Shown: positions 17,802 through 26,023, numbered from the stretch's first letter. The stretch is DNA of 64,000 nt from Selenomonas ruminantium AC2024 (GCF_000687995.1 NZ_JIAC01000001.1:744001-808000), one strand, 5' to 3'. Notes: generated from the letters alone by a model not told the origin. Numbers and translations are program-made.

Positions 17802-20357
17802 TTAGAACTTCCACGTAGCGCCGAGCTGGACGCTGCCGCCGCGTTGTTTTCCGGCCCAGCCGGTCATGCCTAAGTCGATGGCAATGGGGCCGCCGGGTTT
17901 AACCTGCCAGCCGAGTTCGAGCATGCCGCTGCCACCTTTGACACTGGGACTGGGGACGTTGCCGCCACTGGAGAAGTGGGCTCTGGCTTCGCCGCCAAAT
18001 TCATACTGGTAGGCAAGGCCACCGTAGAAACTGTTGCGGTCGTTGACTTTGTGCGTGAGCCGTGCGCCAATGCGGAGGCGGTGACTGTCTACGGCGGAGA
18101 AACTGCCGCGCTCGTCAGCGGCCTTTTCGATATGTATGGTAGTGGTGTCACCGGCCTGATGGCTGTAGAAATATTTCAGATAGCCGTCAAGGGTGTTGCC
18201 ATTGCCGAGGTTAAAGGCTTTGCCGACACCGAGATGGGCGGCAAAGTAGTTGGAGGAACTGTCGTAATCGACCTTGCCCAGGGTGTCCATAGTGCTCTTG
18301 TAGTCAGAGTTCACCCGGCCGCCGCGCAGGCTGCCTTCGTAGTAGAGGCCGTCATGGTTGACCTGCCGTGCCATCAGCCCTACGCCGAAGTAATGAGCCT
18401 TGCCTTCGCCGTGAGTACCTGCTGCGTCTTCGAGGTAGCTGTCATAATTGCCGCCGCCGTATTCCACAATGGGGCCAAAGAGGAGCTTGCCCTGAGCGTT
18501 GCTAATTTCCCGGGCAAAGCCGACATTGAGGCCAAAGCCCTTGGTGTCGACATAGGAGCCGCTTTGGGCACGCATGGATGAGCCACCCACAGCAGCAAAG
18601 GGGGTAAATGAACTTACGGCAGGAGCATTAACAGCACCATTGTGGCTCTGTTCAGCTGCCTCAAGAGCCACAGCATTAGCGGCTTGCATAAATCCCTGCG
18701 AGGAAAGCATATCTGCACCAGCATTGACAAAGGTTGTGGTAGCGGCGCGGGTTTCTACAAGGGATTTAGCCCGTGCTGAACTGCTTTCCGTACTGCTCTC
18801 GGTCTTGTCGGTAACAGTGGCAGTAATTGAAGTACTTTCTTGATTAACAGCGAATTTATAAGAGGTGTCTAGAGTCAGGCTGGTGGCTGTGGGAGCAGTG
18901 GTCAGTGTAGTGGTTTTGGCTGTGCCCGTAAAGCCGTTGGCGTTGCTGAGTAAAGTTACGGTATCCCCTTGATTAAGGTTTACACCTGTTTGTGCCGCCA
19001 CGCCGATGGTCGTATTCATCAAATATGTCGTACCACCGTTAACGGTCACCATGGTATCTCCTGCCGAGATGTCATCAGGCAGATAGAAATTCATATTTTC
19101 CGCACCGTAAATATTATCCGTAATGGTTATGCCTTTGGCGGCAAAATTGACGGTATTATCGGAGCCGTCTGCACCGCTGCCACCATTGATACCCATTAGT
19201 GTCATGGCGGCGAGAATATTGACCGTGTTGTTAGATGCTGTGCCGCTTGTTGCCATGCCGCCTGTGACCATTCCAGAAATGCTGCCGCCGGAAATGGTGA
19301 CGATATTATTCGTGGCATCGCCGTTGGAACTTTGGCCGCCAATAACTGTGCCTGTGATTGTGCCGTCCGAAATGGCAACGGTATTATCGCTGGCCCTCGT
19401 ATAACCCCAGCCGCCAGTGATACTATTATTAATCGTACCGCCGGAAACGGTAACTTTGTTGTTCGTGGCCTGGCCGCTCATCGCATGGCCGCCTTCCACA
19501 GGAGAATTGACTGTTCCTCCCGTGATGTTGACCTCGTTCGCCGTTGCGGTGCCGTTATATGCAAAAGCGCCGGTAATGCCTAAAACGCCACTGCTGATTT
19601 CACCGCCGTTGATGGTGAAGATGTTTCCTGTGGCGTCTGTTTTTCCGTATCCAGCATGCAGATAAGCGCCGTTAATGGGGCTGTCAGTAGCATTGATGAT
19701 AACCTTGTTTCCAGTGACGCTGCCGACAGCAGAATATGCACCAGTTATCCCACCTATCGTACCGCCGTTGATGGTGATTGTATTATTGTCTGCATTGCCC
19801 GCAGCACCGGCTGTGCCGTTGTTGGCATTCCCGCCATAAACTTCGTTCACGGTGGCTCCACTTGCTATAGTGACCTGGTTGTTATTGGCATTGGTTTTTT
19901 GAGAACAGCCTCCATACACAGTTGTCACCGTACCGCCGTTGAGGTTTACGGTATTATTCGCGGCTTCCTGTGTCGTGCTGTACCCGCCGTACAGATATTT
20001 CAGCGTACCGCCTGTCATTGTCGTAGTGAATCCGGAGGCGGCACCGGTCCAAGTATTCAGAATAGAAGTTACCGCACTCTGTCCAGGCGTAATAACCACC
20101 ATTGGCGTTGACAGTTGGGAAAAGACATCCCTTAGGCCACCCGAAGTCATGCCCATAATATTACCAAATACATAATCGTTCGCACCCATAGTTGCTCCTT
20201 CGGTGTTTAGCGAAGTTGCACTTATGGTCGTTGATGTAGCAGTACGGGCAGTTGGATTTACCGACTCAGCCGATGCTGTCCCAAGTCCCCCTCCCGTGCA
20301 CAATAGCGCCGCCAGTACCAATCTTGTCAATTTCCTGTTATGACGTTGTTCCTTCAT
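17802..20357 (-). CDS. Autotransporter adhesin AT4 (locked in frame)
   Basis: 851 residues from the ATG at 20357, which follows AAGGGGATTTAATT. An in-frame start at 20381 is less likely. Signal peptide MKEQRHNRKLTRLVLAALL, then Cys-Thr-Gly-Gly-Gly, with cleavage after GTASA. It has the longest passenger, about 20 beta-helix rungs of the NNTVTINGGTI / NATNNIVTISGG kind (about 35-580). The barrel (about 583-851) ends GATWKF and matches AT1 closely. The Gly-Gly-Gly is encoded GGA GGG GGA, so the G run is broken and the gene should not phase-vary by this route. Divergent from regulator 2. Confidence 0.9.
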   Translation of the reverse strand: MKEQRHNRKLTRLVLAALLCTGGGLGTASAESVNPTARTATSTTISATSLNTEGATMGANDYVFGNIMGMTSGGLRDVFSQLSTPMVVITPGQSAVTSILNTWTGAASGFTTTMTGGTLKYLYGGYSTTQEAANNTVNLNGGTVTTVYGGCSQKTNANNNQVTIASGATVNEVYGGNANNGTAGAAGNADNNTITINGGTIGGITGAYSAVGSVTGNKVIINATDSPINGAYLHAGYGKTDATGNIFTINGGEISSGVLGITGAFAYNGTATANEVNITGGTVNSPVEGGHAMSGQATNNKVTVSGGTINNSITGGWGYTRASDNTVAISDGTITGTVIGGQSSNGDATNNIVTISGGSISGMVTGGMATSGTASNNTVNILAAMTLMGINGGSGADGSDNTVNFAAKGITITDNIYGAENMNFYLPDDISAGDTMVTVNGGTTYLMNTTIGVAAQTGVNLNQGDTVTLLSNANGFTGTAKTTTLTTAPTATSLTLDTSYKFAVNQESTSITATVTDKTESSTESSSARAKSLVETRAATTTFVNAGADMLSSQGFMQAANAVALEAAEQSHNGAVNAPAVSSFTPFAAVGGSSMRAQSGSYVDTKGFGLNVGFAREISNAQGKLLFGPIVEYGGGNYDSYLEDAAGTHGEGKAHYFGVGLMARQVNHDGLYYEGSLRGGRVNSDYKSTMDTLGKVDYDSSSNYFAAHLGVGKAFNLGNGNTLDGYLKYFYSHQAGDTTTIHIEKAADERGSFSAVDSHRLRIGARLTHKVNDRNSFYGGLAYQYEFGGEARAHFSSGGNVPSPSVKGGSGMLELGWQVKPGGPIAIDLGMTGWAGKQRGGSVQLGATWKF
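20287..20295 (-). repeat. Interrupted G tract in AT4
   Basis: Plus strand CCCCCTCCC. The single T makes a synonymous GGA codon and breaks the homopolymer to five and three bases, too short for efficient slippage. Confidence 0.75.
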
Positions 20358-20433
20358 AATTAAATCCCCTTCTTTACGCAAAATAATATTGACGATTACT
20401 TTTATCTTTTTCTGCGTATAGCCGTATGTTCCT

Positions 20434-20484
20434 ACTGTACGGCAGGTACAGTCTTTGTTGTAGGGCGTGGCTGGCGGCCTGTAC
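20434..20484 (-). promoter_or_regulatory. AT4 upstream dyad and half-site
   Basis: A perfect dyad ACTGTAC (20434-20440) / GTACAGT (20446-20452), with a CCTGTAC half-site at 20478-20484 in the position where the outer dyad of other units starts. The second arm of the outer dyad is missing. Shared intergenic region with the second LuxR-type gene. Confidence 0.65.
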
Positions 20485-20529
20485 TTTGCGGTTGACGGTC
20501 AGATTTGACAGGACAAGGCCAGAGGAAAA

Positions 20530-20538
20530 TGGTATAAT
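20530..20538 (+). promoter_or_regulatory. Extended -10 promoter of the second LuxR-type gene
   Basis: TGGTATAAT with TATAAT at 20533-20538, 42 bp before the ATG at 20580. A TTGACA at 20505-20510 is 22 bp away, too far to act as a normal -35 with this -10. Confidence 0.5.
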
Positions 20539-20579
20539 TTACGGATGTAGAAAAGCGATTTTTCAGGGGAAGTGATGAA

Positions 20580-21959
20580 ATGCTCTATACACTTTATGCA
20601 GGAATGTTCTTTGCGAATATATTGTTTTACATGCACCTCTTGCAGCTGGTGGATGGTGAAGCTGTGGTCATGGCGAATCTGGGCTATATGCTGCTGTGTT
20701 CGTTGGGGATGATTGCCTACGGCTGGCTGCATGAGCGCTGGACGAAGGGGAAGTTGGCACTGTACAGTGCGTTGTTGCTCAATTCCTTGGGGAGTATATT
20801 TCTTTGGCAGGGCGGGGATTCCTGGTGGTGGCCGCTGCTCATGTTTGCCCTGTCTTATGGCTATCTGGCAGGCCATGTGGCCTATTTATCCGCCATGCAA
20901 GTGCAGGGCTGTTGTCAGGGAAGATTTATCGGTGTTTCCTTGTGCCTGTGCAATTTGCTGGTGTATCTTGCCTCACATCTGCCCGCCGGGGGACAGATGG
21001 CACTAGTGGTAAGCACTGCGGTGCTGGCCGCTTGGCTGATGGACAGGCTGGCGGATAATTTACCGGGGGCCGTTGATTTGCCGTCAGCGTCGCCGCAGGT
21101 TTTGCCCCAACAGTTGTCTTTAGCCGTTATGATCGCGCTGGTTTTGGGACTGCTCGTAGGGCTTGATGATAGTTCGTTCTTTCCACGCTTTGCAGCTTAT
21201 GAGGAAACCTTTAGCACATCACGCATCTTTACGGCAGTCGGTTATCTGTTCGCTGGTGTGATTGCCGATTCTTGGCCCGTGTATCTGCCGGTCATCGCAT
21301 TAGCCGCCAAAAGCATACCTATCTTTGTGCGGGCCGGTTCGGATAGTTTTGCCTTGTCACTGCTTTCCTATACGGATGCGTTTTTTACAGGCGCTTTGAT
21401 TATACTGGTTATCAGAATGTTTTTTGCCGTCGCTCCGCTGACCAGCCGTCCGCGCCTGTGGGCTGGCATGGGGCGCGGCATTGAGATGCCGGCCAGCGCT
21501 GTAGCCGCCTTAGCAGGTAGTGTGTATTTCGAACAGCACAGCTTGTCTTTAACCGTGGCTTGTCGTGCGGCACTTCTGCTTTTCGGTGCGATTCTGTTCT
21601 ATCGGGCGGTGGTGATTTATGCTGAAAGGCGAAACGAGGAGATTTTCTCCTTGCCGGATAATATAAGCCTCGTGGTAGAAAATGGCGGTAGTTGTGCTTT
21701 GATGCAGGAACGGGAACAGGAAATCGTACAGGAAAACGTACAAGTACAGGATAACTGTCCTGACTGGCAGCGGCAGTATAACCTGACCGACAGAGAGACA
21801 GAGGTCCTGCGTGAAGTGATGCAGGATAAAAAAATTGCCGATATAGCCGCAGCACTGGTGGTCACAGAACGTACAGTAAAATTCCACATTGGCAATATCT
21901 TGAAAAAGACAGACTGCAAGAACCAAAGAGAACTGCGCAACAAATTAGGAAAATACTAA
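20580..21959 (+). CDS. Membrane-anchored LuxR-family regulator, MFS-like sensor (regulator 2)
   Basis: 459 residues with the same plan as regulator 1: about 12 membrane segments (1-345), a linker, and a LuxR helix-turn-helix (401-459; NLTDRETEVL, then TERTVKFHIGNILKKT). The two proteins are clearly related but not near-identical. ATG at 20580 follows AGGGGAAGTG. It is divergent from AT4, sharing the intergenic dyads, which suggests that it controls AT4 and possibly the other autotransporter units with the same sites. The ligand is unknown. Confidence 0.82.
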   Translation: MLYTLYAGMFFANILFYMHLLQLVDGEAVVMANLGYMLLCSLGMIAYGWLHERWTKGKLALYSALLLNSLGSIFLWQGGDSWWWPLLMFALSYGYLAGHVAYLSAMQVQGCCQGRFIGVSLCLCNLLVYLASHLPAGGQMALVVSTAVLAAWLMDRLADNLPGAVDLPSASPQVLPQQLSLAVMIALVLGLLVGLDDSSFFPRFAAYEETFSTSRIFTAVGYLFAGVIADSWPVYLPVIALAAKSIPIFVRAGSDSFALSLLSYTDAFFTGALIILVIRMFFAVAPLTSRPRLWAGMGRGIEMPASAVAALAGSVYFEQHSLSLTVACRAALLLFGAILFYRAVVIYAERRNEEIFSLPDNISLVVENGGSCALMQEREQEIVQENVQVQDNCPDWQRQYNLTDRETEVLREVMQDKKIADIAAALVVTERTVKFHIGNILKKTDCKNQRELRNKLGKY

Positions 21960-21966
21960 AATAAAA

Positions 21967-21999
21967 AGCCCCTGAGGATGTAGTTTCCTCAGGAGGCCT
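21967..21999 (+). terminator. Terminator after regulator 2
   Basis: CCTGAGGA at 21971-21978 pairs with TCCTCAGG at 21986-21993. Outer GCC/GGC bases extend it, and CCTTTTATTTT follows. Confidence 0.8.
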
Positions 22000-22026
22000 T
22001 TTATTTTAGTGTTTTTATTTGCGTGA

Positions 22027-22335
22027 CTACTCGACTTCGACGCCGTGTTTTCTGCATTCGTTGAAGAAGAAAACGGCATTGGTGTCCTTGGGATTTTCGC
22101 TCCAGAATTTGATAAGTTTCTTGGCCATATCGTACTTCTCCTGCATGAAGGGCAGGAGGTTTTCGGCGGTTACAGGGCCACCGACGGTCATAAACACATC
22201 AATATTATGGCTGAGGGTTTCAAGCATTTCCTCGGTACATTCATTCTTCGCCAGAGCTTCAGCAAAGCGTATACCCTGTTCCACATCATCAGCGTAGCCA
22301 CGCTTTAACAGCCAGACGGCGATTTGTTTTTCCAT
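22027..22335 (-). CDS. Small protein of unknown function
   Basis: 102 residues, acidic, predicted mostly alpha-helical (VEQGIRFAEALAKN, EEMLETLSHNIDVFM), no membrane segment and no motif I know. ATG at 22335 follows GGGAGGG with good spacing, so it is probably real. It lies 94 bp downstream of an XRE regulator on the same strand and may be its partner or target. Confidence 0.6.
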   Translation of the reverse strand: MEKQIAVWLLKRGYADDVEQGIRFAEALAKNECTEEMLETLSHNIDVFMTVGGPVTAENLLPFMQEKYDMAKKLIKFWSENPKDTNAVFFFNECRKHGVEVE

Positions 22336-22429
22336 GGAAGTCCCTCCCTTTTTCGCTATGTGTTAGACTTATTCGCTATCGGGTTGGGAATTTCCTGCCT
22401 GCTGGCAGGGAATATATTCGTGTTATGAA

Positions 22430-22756
22430 TTACTTGTCAGCCAGTAACAGTTTTAAGGCAATTTGCTTCTCTGTCGGCAGGTTTTGCAACAGTTTTAACA
22501 ATTGCGGGTCAATGCCGGCTGTTTCAGAAGCAGGAGGCTCGTTCGTATCCATTTTATCCGCCAGATTGTTGAGGTCTTCAATGCGGATATTCAGAGCCCC
22601 ACAGATTTTCAACACGTTGTCCATGGCAGCACCGCCAATGGAGCCATTGAGAATGGACAACAAAGTAGTGTAAGGCATATTGATTAACTTGGCGAAGTCT
22701 TTCATGGTGTAACCATGGGACTTAATCAAAGCCTTGATGTAATCCTCTCTGTTCAT
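22430..22756 (-). CDS. XRE-family transcriptional regulator
   Basis: 108 residues. N-terminal helix-turn-helix (about 5-60; YTMKDFAKLINMPYTTLLSI, then NVLKICGALNI), followed by a short linker and a C-terminal helix. Start at 22756 is chosen because AGGAAGGGA ends 9 bases upstream; an in-frame ATG at 22777 overlaps that site. Likely autoregulatory, with repeated TTTTTCGC boxes upstream and one copy between it and the 102-residue gene. Divergent from the glycerol operon 0.4 kb away, so it could also act there; no direct evidence. Confidence 0.8.
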   Translation of the reverse strand: MNREDYIKALIKSHGYTMKDFAKLINMPYTTLLSILNGSIGGAAMDNVLKICGALNIRIEDLNNLADKMDTNEPPASETAGIDPQLLKLLQNLPTEKQIALKLLLADK

Positions 22757-22813
22757 TGTAACTAATCCCTTCCTCATCCCATAAATAACTAATTATTATT
22801 GTACAAGTAAATC

Positions 22814-22853
22814 GCGAAAAAGAAAAGACCTCAGGCAGGAAAACTGCGAAAAA
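22814..22853 (-). promoter_or_regulatory. Paired GCGAAAAA boxes upstream of the XRE gene
   Basis: GCGAAAAA at 22814-22821 and 22846-22853 (TTTTTCGC on the coding strand), 32 bp apart, about three helical turns. A third copy in the same sense for the minus-strand genes is at 22349-22356 before the 102-residue gene. Candidate operator repeats. Confidence 0.4.
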
Positions 22854-22906
22854 AATTCTCAATAAGAAAAACGATGAAAAATAATAAATAAAAATCATAT
22901 TTCGTA

Positions 22907-22938
22907 TTGACTAGTATGGAATTTTGTAGTAGTATAAG
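22907..22938 (+). promoter_or_regulatory. Putative glp operon promoter
   Basis: TTGACT at 22907-22912, then TAGTAT (22930-22935, 17-bp spacer) overlapping TATAAG (22933-22938). ACGAAAT motifs lie around it: inverted near 22898, direct at 22946-22952 and 22977-22983. They are possible regulator sites. The predicted leader before glpA would be about 230 nt. Confidence 0.5.
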
Positions 22939-22966
22939 CATGTAAACGAAATATAGTATTTATGAC

Positions 22967-23041
22967 GGGCACAAAAACGAAATTCCCTTTTTGTGAGAAA
23001 ATATCGAAACGACTAACGATATGGAGAAGGGATTCGCGCCC
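22967..23041 (+). other. Structured leader RNA candidate upstream of glpA
   Basis: Mutually exclusive pairings: CACAAAAA (22970-22977) with TTTTTGTG (22988-22995), or AATTCCCTT (22981-22989) with AAGGGATT (23027-23034). The second encloses an ATATCG (23001-23006) / CGATAT (23017-23022) hairpin and is closed by GGGC (22967-22970) / GCCC (23038-23041). Alternative folds suggest a cis-regulatory RNA. It matches no riboswitch class I recognise. Confidence 0.4.
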
Positions 23042-23058
23042 TAAAAAAATGTACTTTT

Positions 23059-23109
23059 TATGATTGAAAATTTATTATTACCCAAATTGTCTATAAATTT
23101 ACAATCATA
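23059..23109 (+). promoter_or_regulatory. 16-bp inverted repeat before glpA
   Basis: Arms at 23059-23074 and 23094-23109 (TATGATTG outermost, AAATTTA inside) pair at 15 of 16 positions around a 19-nt centre. Not GC-rich, so more like an operator or antiterminator target than a terminator. It lies about 60 bp before the glpA start. Confidence 0.55.
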
Positions 23110-23171
23110 GAAATAAATAATCGCTTGGGCGGTTAAAAATGTGTGTTATTCCGGAGAGGATGAGATTTACG

Positions 23172-24782
23172 ATGGAAAAAGCAACGGTCGTTGTTATTGG
23201 CGGCGGGGCTACCGGCGTAGGTATTCTGCGCGACCTTTCCATGCGCGGGGTAGATACGCTGCTGGTGGAAAAATGCGACCTGGTAAATGGTGCCAGTTCC
23301 CGCTATCATGGTTTGCTGCACAGCGGTGGCCGCTATGCGGTGAAAGACCAGGAGGCAGCCAAGGAGTGCATTATCGAAAATCAGATTTTGCGAAAGATTG
23401 GCAAGTCCTGTGTAGAGACGACCGGGGGGATGTTCGTAAGACTCAACATTGATGACCCGGATTACGAAGAAGCCTGGGTAAAGGGTTGTGCGGAGAGTGG
23501 AATTGAAGCCAAGCCGATTACCTTGGAAGAAGCCTTTCGGCTGGAGCCGCTGCTCTCGAAAAATGTGCAGTCGGCATATCTGGTACCGGATGCCGCCATC
23601 GACGGTTTTCGCATGAGCTGGCAGAATGTAGAATCTGCCAAACGCTATGGCGGACGCAGCCTGACCTACCGCGAGGTCATCGGGATTGAACAGGCAAATG
23701 GCGAGCTTAAAGGCGTGAAAGTACGAAATACCATCACCGGTGAGGAAGAAATCATCGAGTGTGAAGTCGCCATCAATGCGGCCGGTGGTTGGGCTGGCAA
23801 GGTTGCCGCTCTGGCAGGCCTCGAAGTTGGTGTTCAGCCGGATAAGGGCACGCTCTTAGCCTTCAACCAGCGCATTACCAATCACGTAGTCAACCGCCTG
23901 CACAAATCTTCCGATGGTGATATTTTCGTACCGCATGGTTCCATCACCATTCTGGGTACTTCTTCCATGAGTATTCCGGATGCGGAAGATACCAGCACTT
24001 CCCGTGCGGAAGTGGAAAACCTGCTATCTATCGGTGAAAAGACCTTTGAGCATCTGCGGGATTACCGCATGCTCCGTGCCTTTGCCGGTTCCCGTCCACT
24101 CTATATACCGCCAGGAGGAGCAGTTGGACGCAGTGCTTCCCGCGGCTTTGCCATCGTTGACCATGAGGAGGACGGCCTCAAGGGCATGTTCACCATTGTG
24201 GGCGGCAAGTTCACCACCTACCGGCTCATGGCTGAAAAGATGGCCGACAAGGTTTGTGCAAAGCTGGGCAATACGGAAAAATGCCGTACCGCCGAAGAAC
24301 CGCTGGTTCCGGAGGTCAGCGAGGAAGCCAAGAAGGCAGCCCGCAAGTACTTCCCGGCTTATGGTACGAATTTGGCCGCAACCCGCTTAGGCCCCGAACG
24401 TTTCGCCAAGGTCGTAAAACGCTTGGAGGAAGCGCCGGAGAAACGGGAACTCGTTTGCGAATGCGAAAACGTAACGTTGGCTGAATTTGAAGAAATTGCG
24501 CAGGAAGAATCCTGCTATCAGATTAATGATATTCGCCGCCGTACCCGCGTGGGTATGGGCACCTGCCAGGGCAACTTCTGTGCCCTGCGCTCCGCCGGCC
24601 TGTTTGCTAAATACGGCAAGCACGAGCGGGCGGCAGAAACACTTACTCGCATGAAGGAATTTTTGCAGGGCCGCTGGAAGGGCATCCGTCCGGTGCTCGT
24701 CGGCAGAACCCTGCGGGAAACACAGATGACTCGGGCTTTATATGAACTGTCCTTTCATGTGAATGGAGGCAAAAAGGAATGA
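23172..24782 (+). CDS. glpA: Anaerobic glycerol-3-phosphate dehydrogenase subunit A
   Basis: 536 residues. Flavoprotein subunit that oxidises sn-glycerol-3-phosphate to dihydroxyacetone phosphate in the membrane-associated GlpABC complex. The FAD site VVVIGGGATGVG is at the N terminus, the DAO fold spans about 1-400, and a C-terminal BFD-like [2Fe-2S] domain has four Cys (CECENV ... GTCQGNFC). ATG at 23172 gives the usual start just before the FAD strand. Other in-frame starts at 23160 and 23139 exist; the GGAGAGG at 23153-23159 is 12 bases from the chosen one. glpB overlaps its stop by 4 bases. Confidence 0.93.
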   Translation: MEKATVVVIGGGATGVGILRDLSMRGVDTLLVEKCDLVNGASSRYHGLLHSGGRYAVKDQEAAKECIIENQILRKIGKSCVETTGGMFVRLNIDDPDYEEAWVKGCAESGIEAKPITLEEAFRLEPLLSKNVQSAYLVPDAAIDGFRMSWQNVESAKRYGGRSLTYREVIGIEQANGELKGVKVRNTITGEEEIIECEVAINAAGGWAGKVAALAGLEVGVQPDKGTLLAFNQRITNHVVNRLHKSSDGDIFVPHGSITILGTSSMSIPDAEDTSTSRAEVENLLSIGEKTFEHLRDYRMLRAFAGSRPLYIPPGGAVGRSASRGFAIVDHEEDGLKGMFTIVGGKFTTYRLMAEKMADKVCAKLGNTEKCRTAEEPLVPEVSEEAKKAARKYFPAYGTNLAATRLGPERFAKVVKRLEEAPEKRELVCECENVTLAEFEEIAQEESCYQINDIRRRTRVGMGTCQGNFCALRSAGLFAKYGKHERAAETLTRMKEFLQGRWKGIRPVLVGRTLRETQMTRALYELSFHVNGGKKE

Positions 24783-26023
24783 AACATGCGGATACCCTGG
24801 TAATTGGCAGCGGCTTTGCCGGCCTGATGGCGGCTTTGGTCAGTGCCAATCAGAGAAAAAAAGTGACCTTGCTCACCTGCGGGTCAGGTTCACTTTCCTT
24901 AAATAGCGGCGTAATTGATGTGCTGGGCTATGATGAGCAGCATAATTATGTGGAATGTCCCAAAGAGGCCATCAAGAGCCTGCCGGCTGAACATCCCTAC
25001 AGCAAAATCGGGATGGAAACGGTGGAAAAAGCCGTGAACTTCTTCCTGGATTTCACCCGGGATTACGGTTTCCCCTATCGTGGTTCTCTAGACCATCAGC
25101 TGTTGGTTCCCACTGCTGTGGGCACCATGAAGCCGACCTGCCTGGCACCTCACTGCCTCGATGGCACGAGCCTCCATGGTGAGGAACATATCGTCATCGT
25201 AGGCATCAAGGGACTCAAGGATTTCTATGGCAATATCCTGCAGGATAATCTCCAGCAGTCCTTAAATGGCCAGACCAAGTTCCCGGTAGTGGAAGTGGAA
25301 ACGCCGCTTCTGGGCGGCCGCGACATCACCACCATTGATGTGGCCCGCTGGCTGGATACGCAGGAAGGCCGCGATTCCTTTGCTTCGCAGCTCCGTCCTT
25401 ATGTCCAGTCCGATAACACGGTGTTCCTGGTTCCGCAGGTACTGGGTACGAAAGGTCAGGAATGTGCCGCCTATATCCATGAGAAGTTAGGCGCCGAAGT
25501 TCTGGAAACCACCTGCCTGCCGCCATCTGTCAACGGCCTGCGTCTGCAGAAGATGCTGAAGCAAGCCCTGAAGGATATGAACGTGGAAATTGTGGAAAAT
25601 ACCAAAGTTCTCCGGGCAGTAAGCGATGGCAAAAAGGTTACGGGGGTTGTAGCTGAAGCTTCGATTCGCGAAAAGACCTACTACGCAGATAAGTTCATTC
25701 TAGCTACCGGCGGCCTCTACAGCGGCGGCATCACGGTGCGGGAATTTGAACATCCGCAGGAAATGATTTTTGATTTGCCTGTATATATTGAATCCGGTGA
25801 GGAAAACTGGAGCAATGCAGAACTGTTCTCTGCAAAACCTCAGGGCTTTGCCAAGACCGGCGTGCGCACGGACACGAGCCTGCGCCCTGTAGATGCTAAT
25901 AACGAGCTCGTCTATGAGAATGTCTATGTGGTTGGCAGCAATCTGGGTGGTTATGATTTCTGCTTTGAACATTCCGGCAACGGTGTGGCGTTAGCTTCGG
26001 CCTACAAAGCCGCATTGATGTGA
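24779..26023 (+). CDS. glpB: Anaerobic glycerol-3-phosphate dehydrogenase subunit B
   Basis: 414 residues. Second flavoprotein-like subunit of GlpABC. N-terminal dinucleotide-binding motif VIGSGFAGLMAAL, central GTSLHGEEH segment, and the C-terminal VYVVGSNLGGYDF that closes the FAD fold. ATG overlaps the glpA stop (ATGA), so translation is coupled. Length agrees with known GlpB (about 420). It passes electrons from GlpA to GlpC and the quinone pool. Confidence 0.92.
   Translation: MKHADTLVIGSGFAGLMAALVSANQRKKVTLLTCGSGSLSLNSGVIDVLGYDEQHNYVECPKEAIKSLPAEHPYSKIGMETVEKAVNFFLDFTRDYGFPYRGSLDHQLLVPTAVGTMKPTCLAPHCLDGTSLHGEEHIVIVGIKGLKDFYGNILQDNLQQSLNGQTKFPVVEVETPLLGGRDITTIDVARWLDTQEGRDSFASQLRPYVQSDNTVFLVPQVLGTKGQECAAYIHEKLGAEVLETTCLPPSVNGLRLQKMLKQALKDMNVEIVENTKVLRAVSDGKKVTGVVAEASIREKTYYADKFILATGGLYSGGITVREFEHPQEMIFDLPVYIESGEENWSNAELFSAKPQGFAKTGVRTDTSLRPVDANNELVYENVYVVGSNLGGYDFCFEHSGNGVALASAYKAALM

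Noticed and set aside
17802-20357. Regularly spaced repeats in the passengers as a possible CRISPR array
   Set aside because: Repeats are protein-level beta-helix rungs, not identical DNA units with spacers, and no cas genes are present.
20505-20538. TTGACA and TATAAT as a standard promoter for regulator 2
   Set aside because: The spacer of 22 bp is too long. An extended -10 is more likely.
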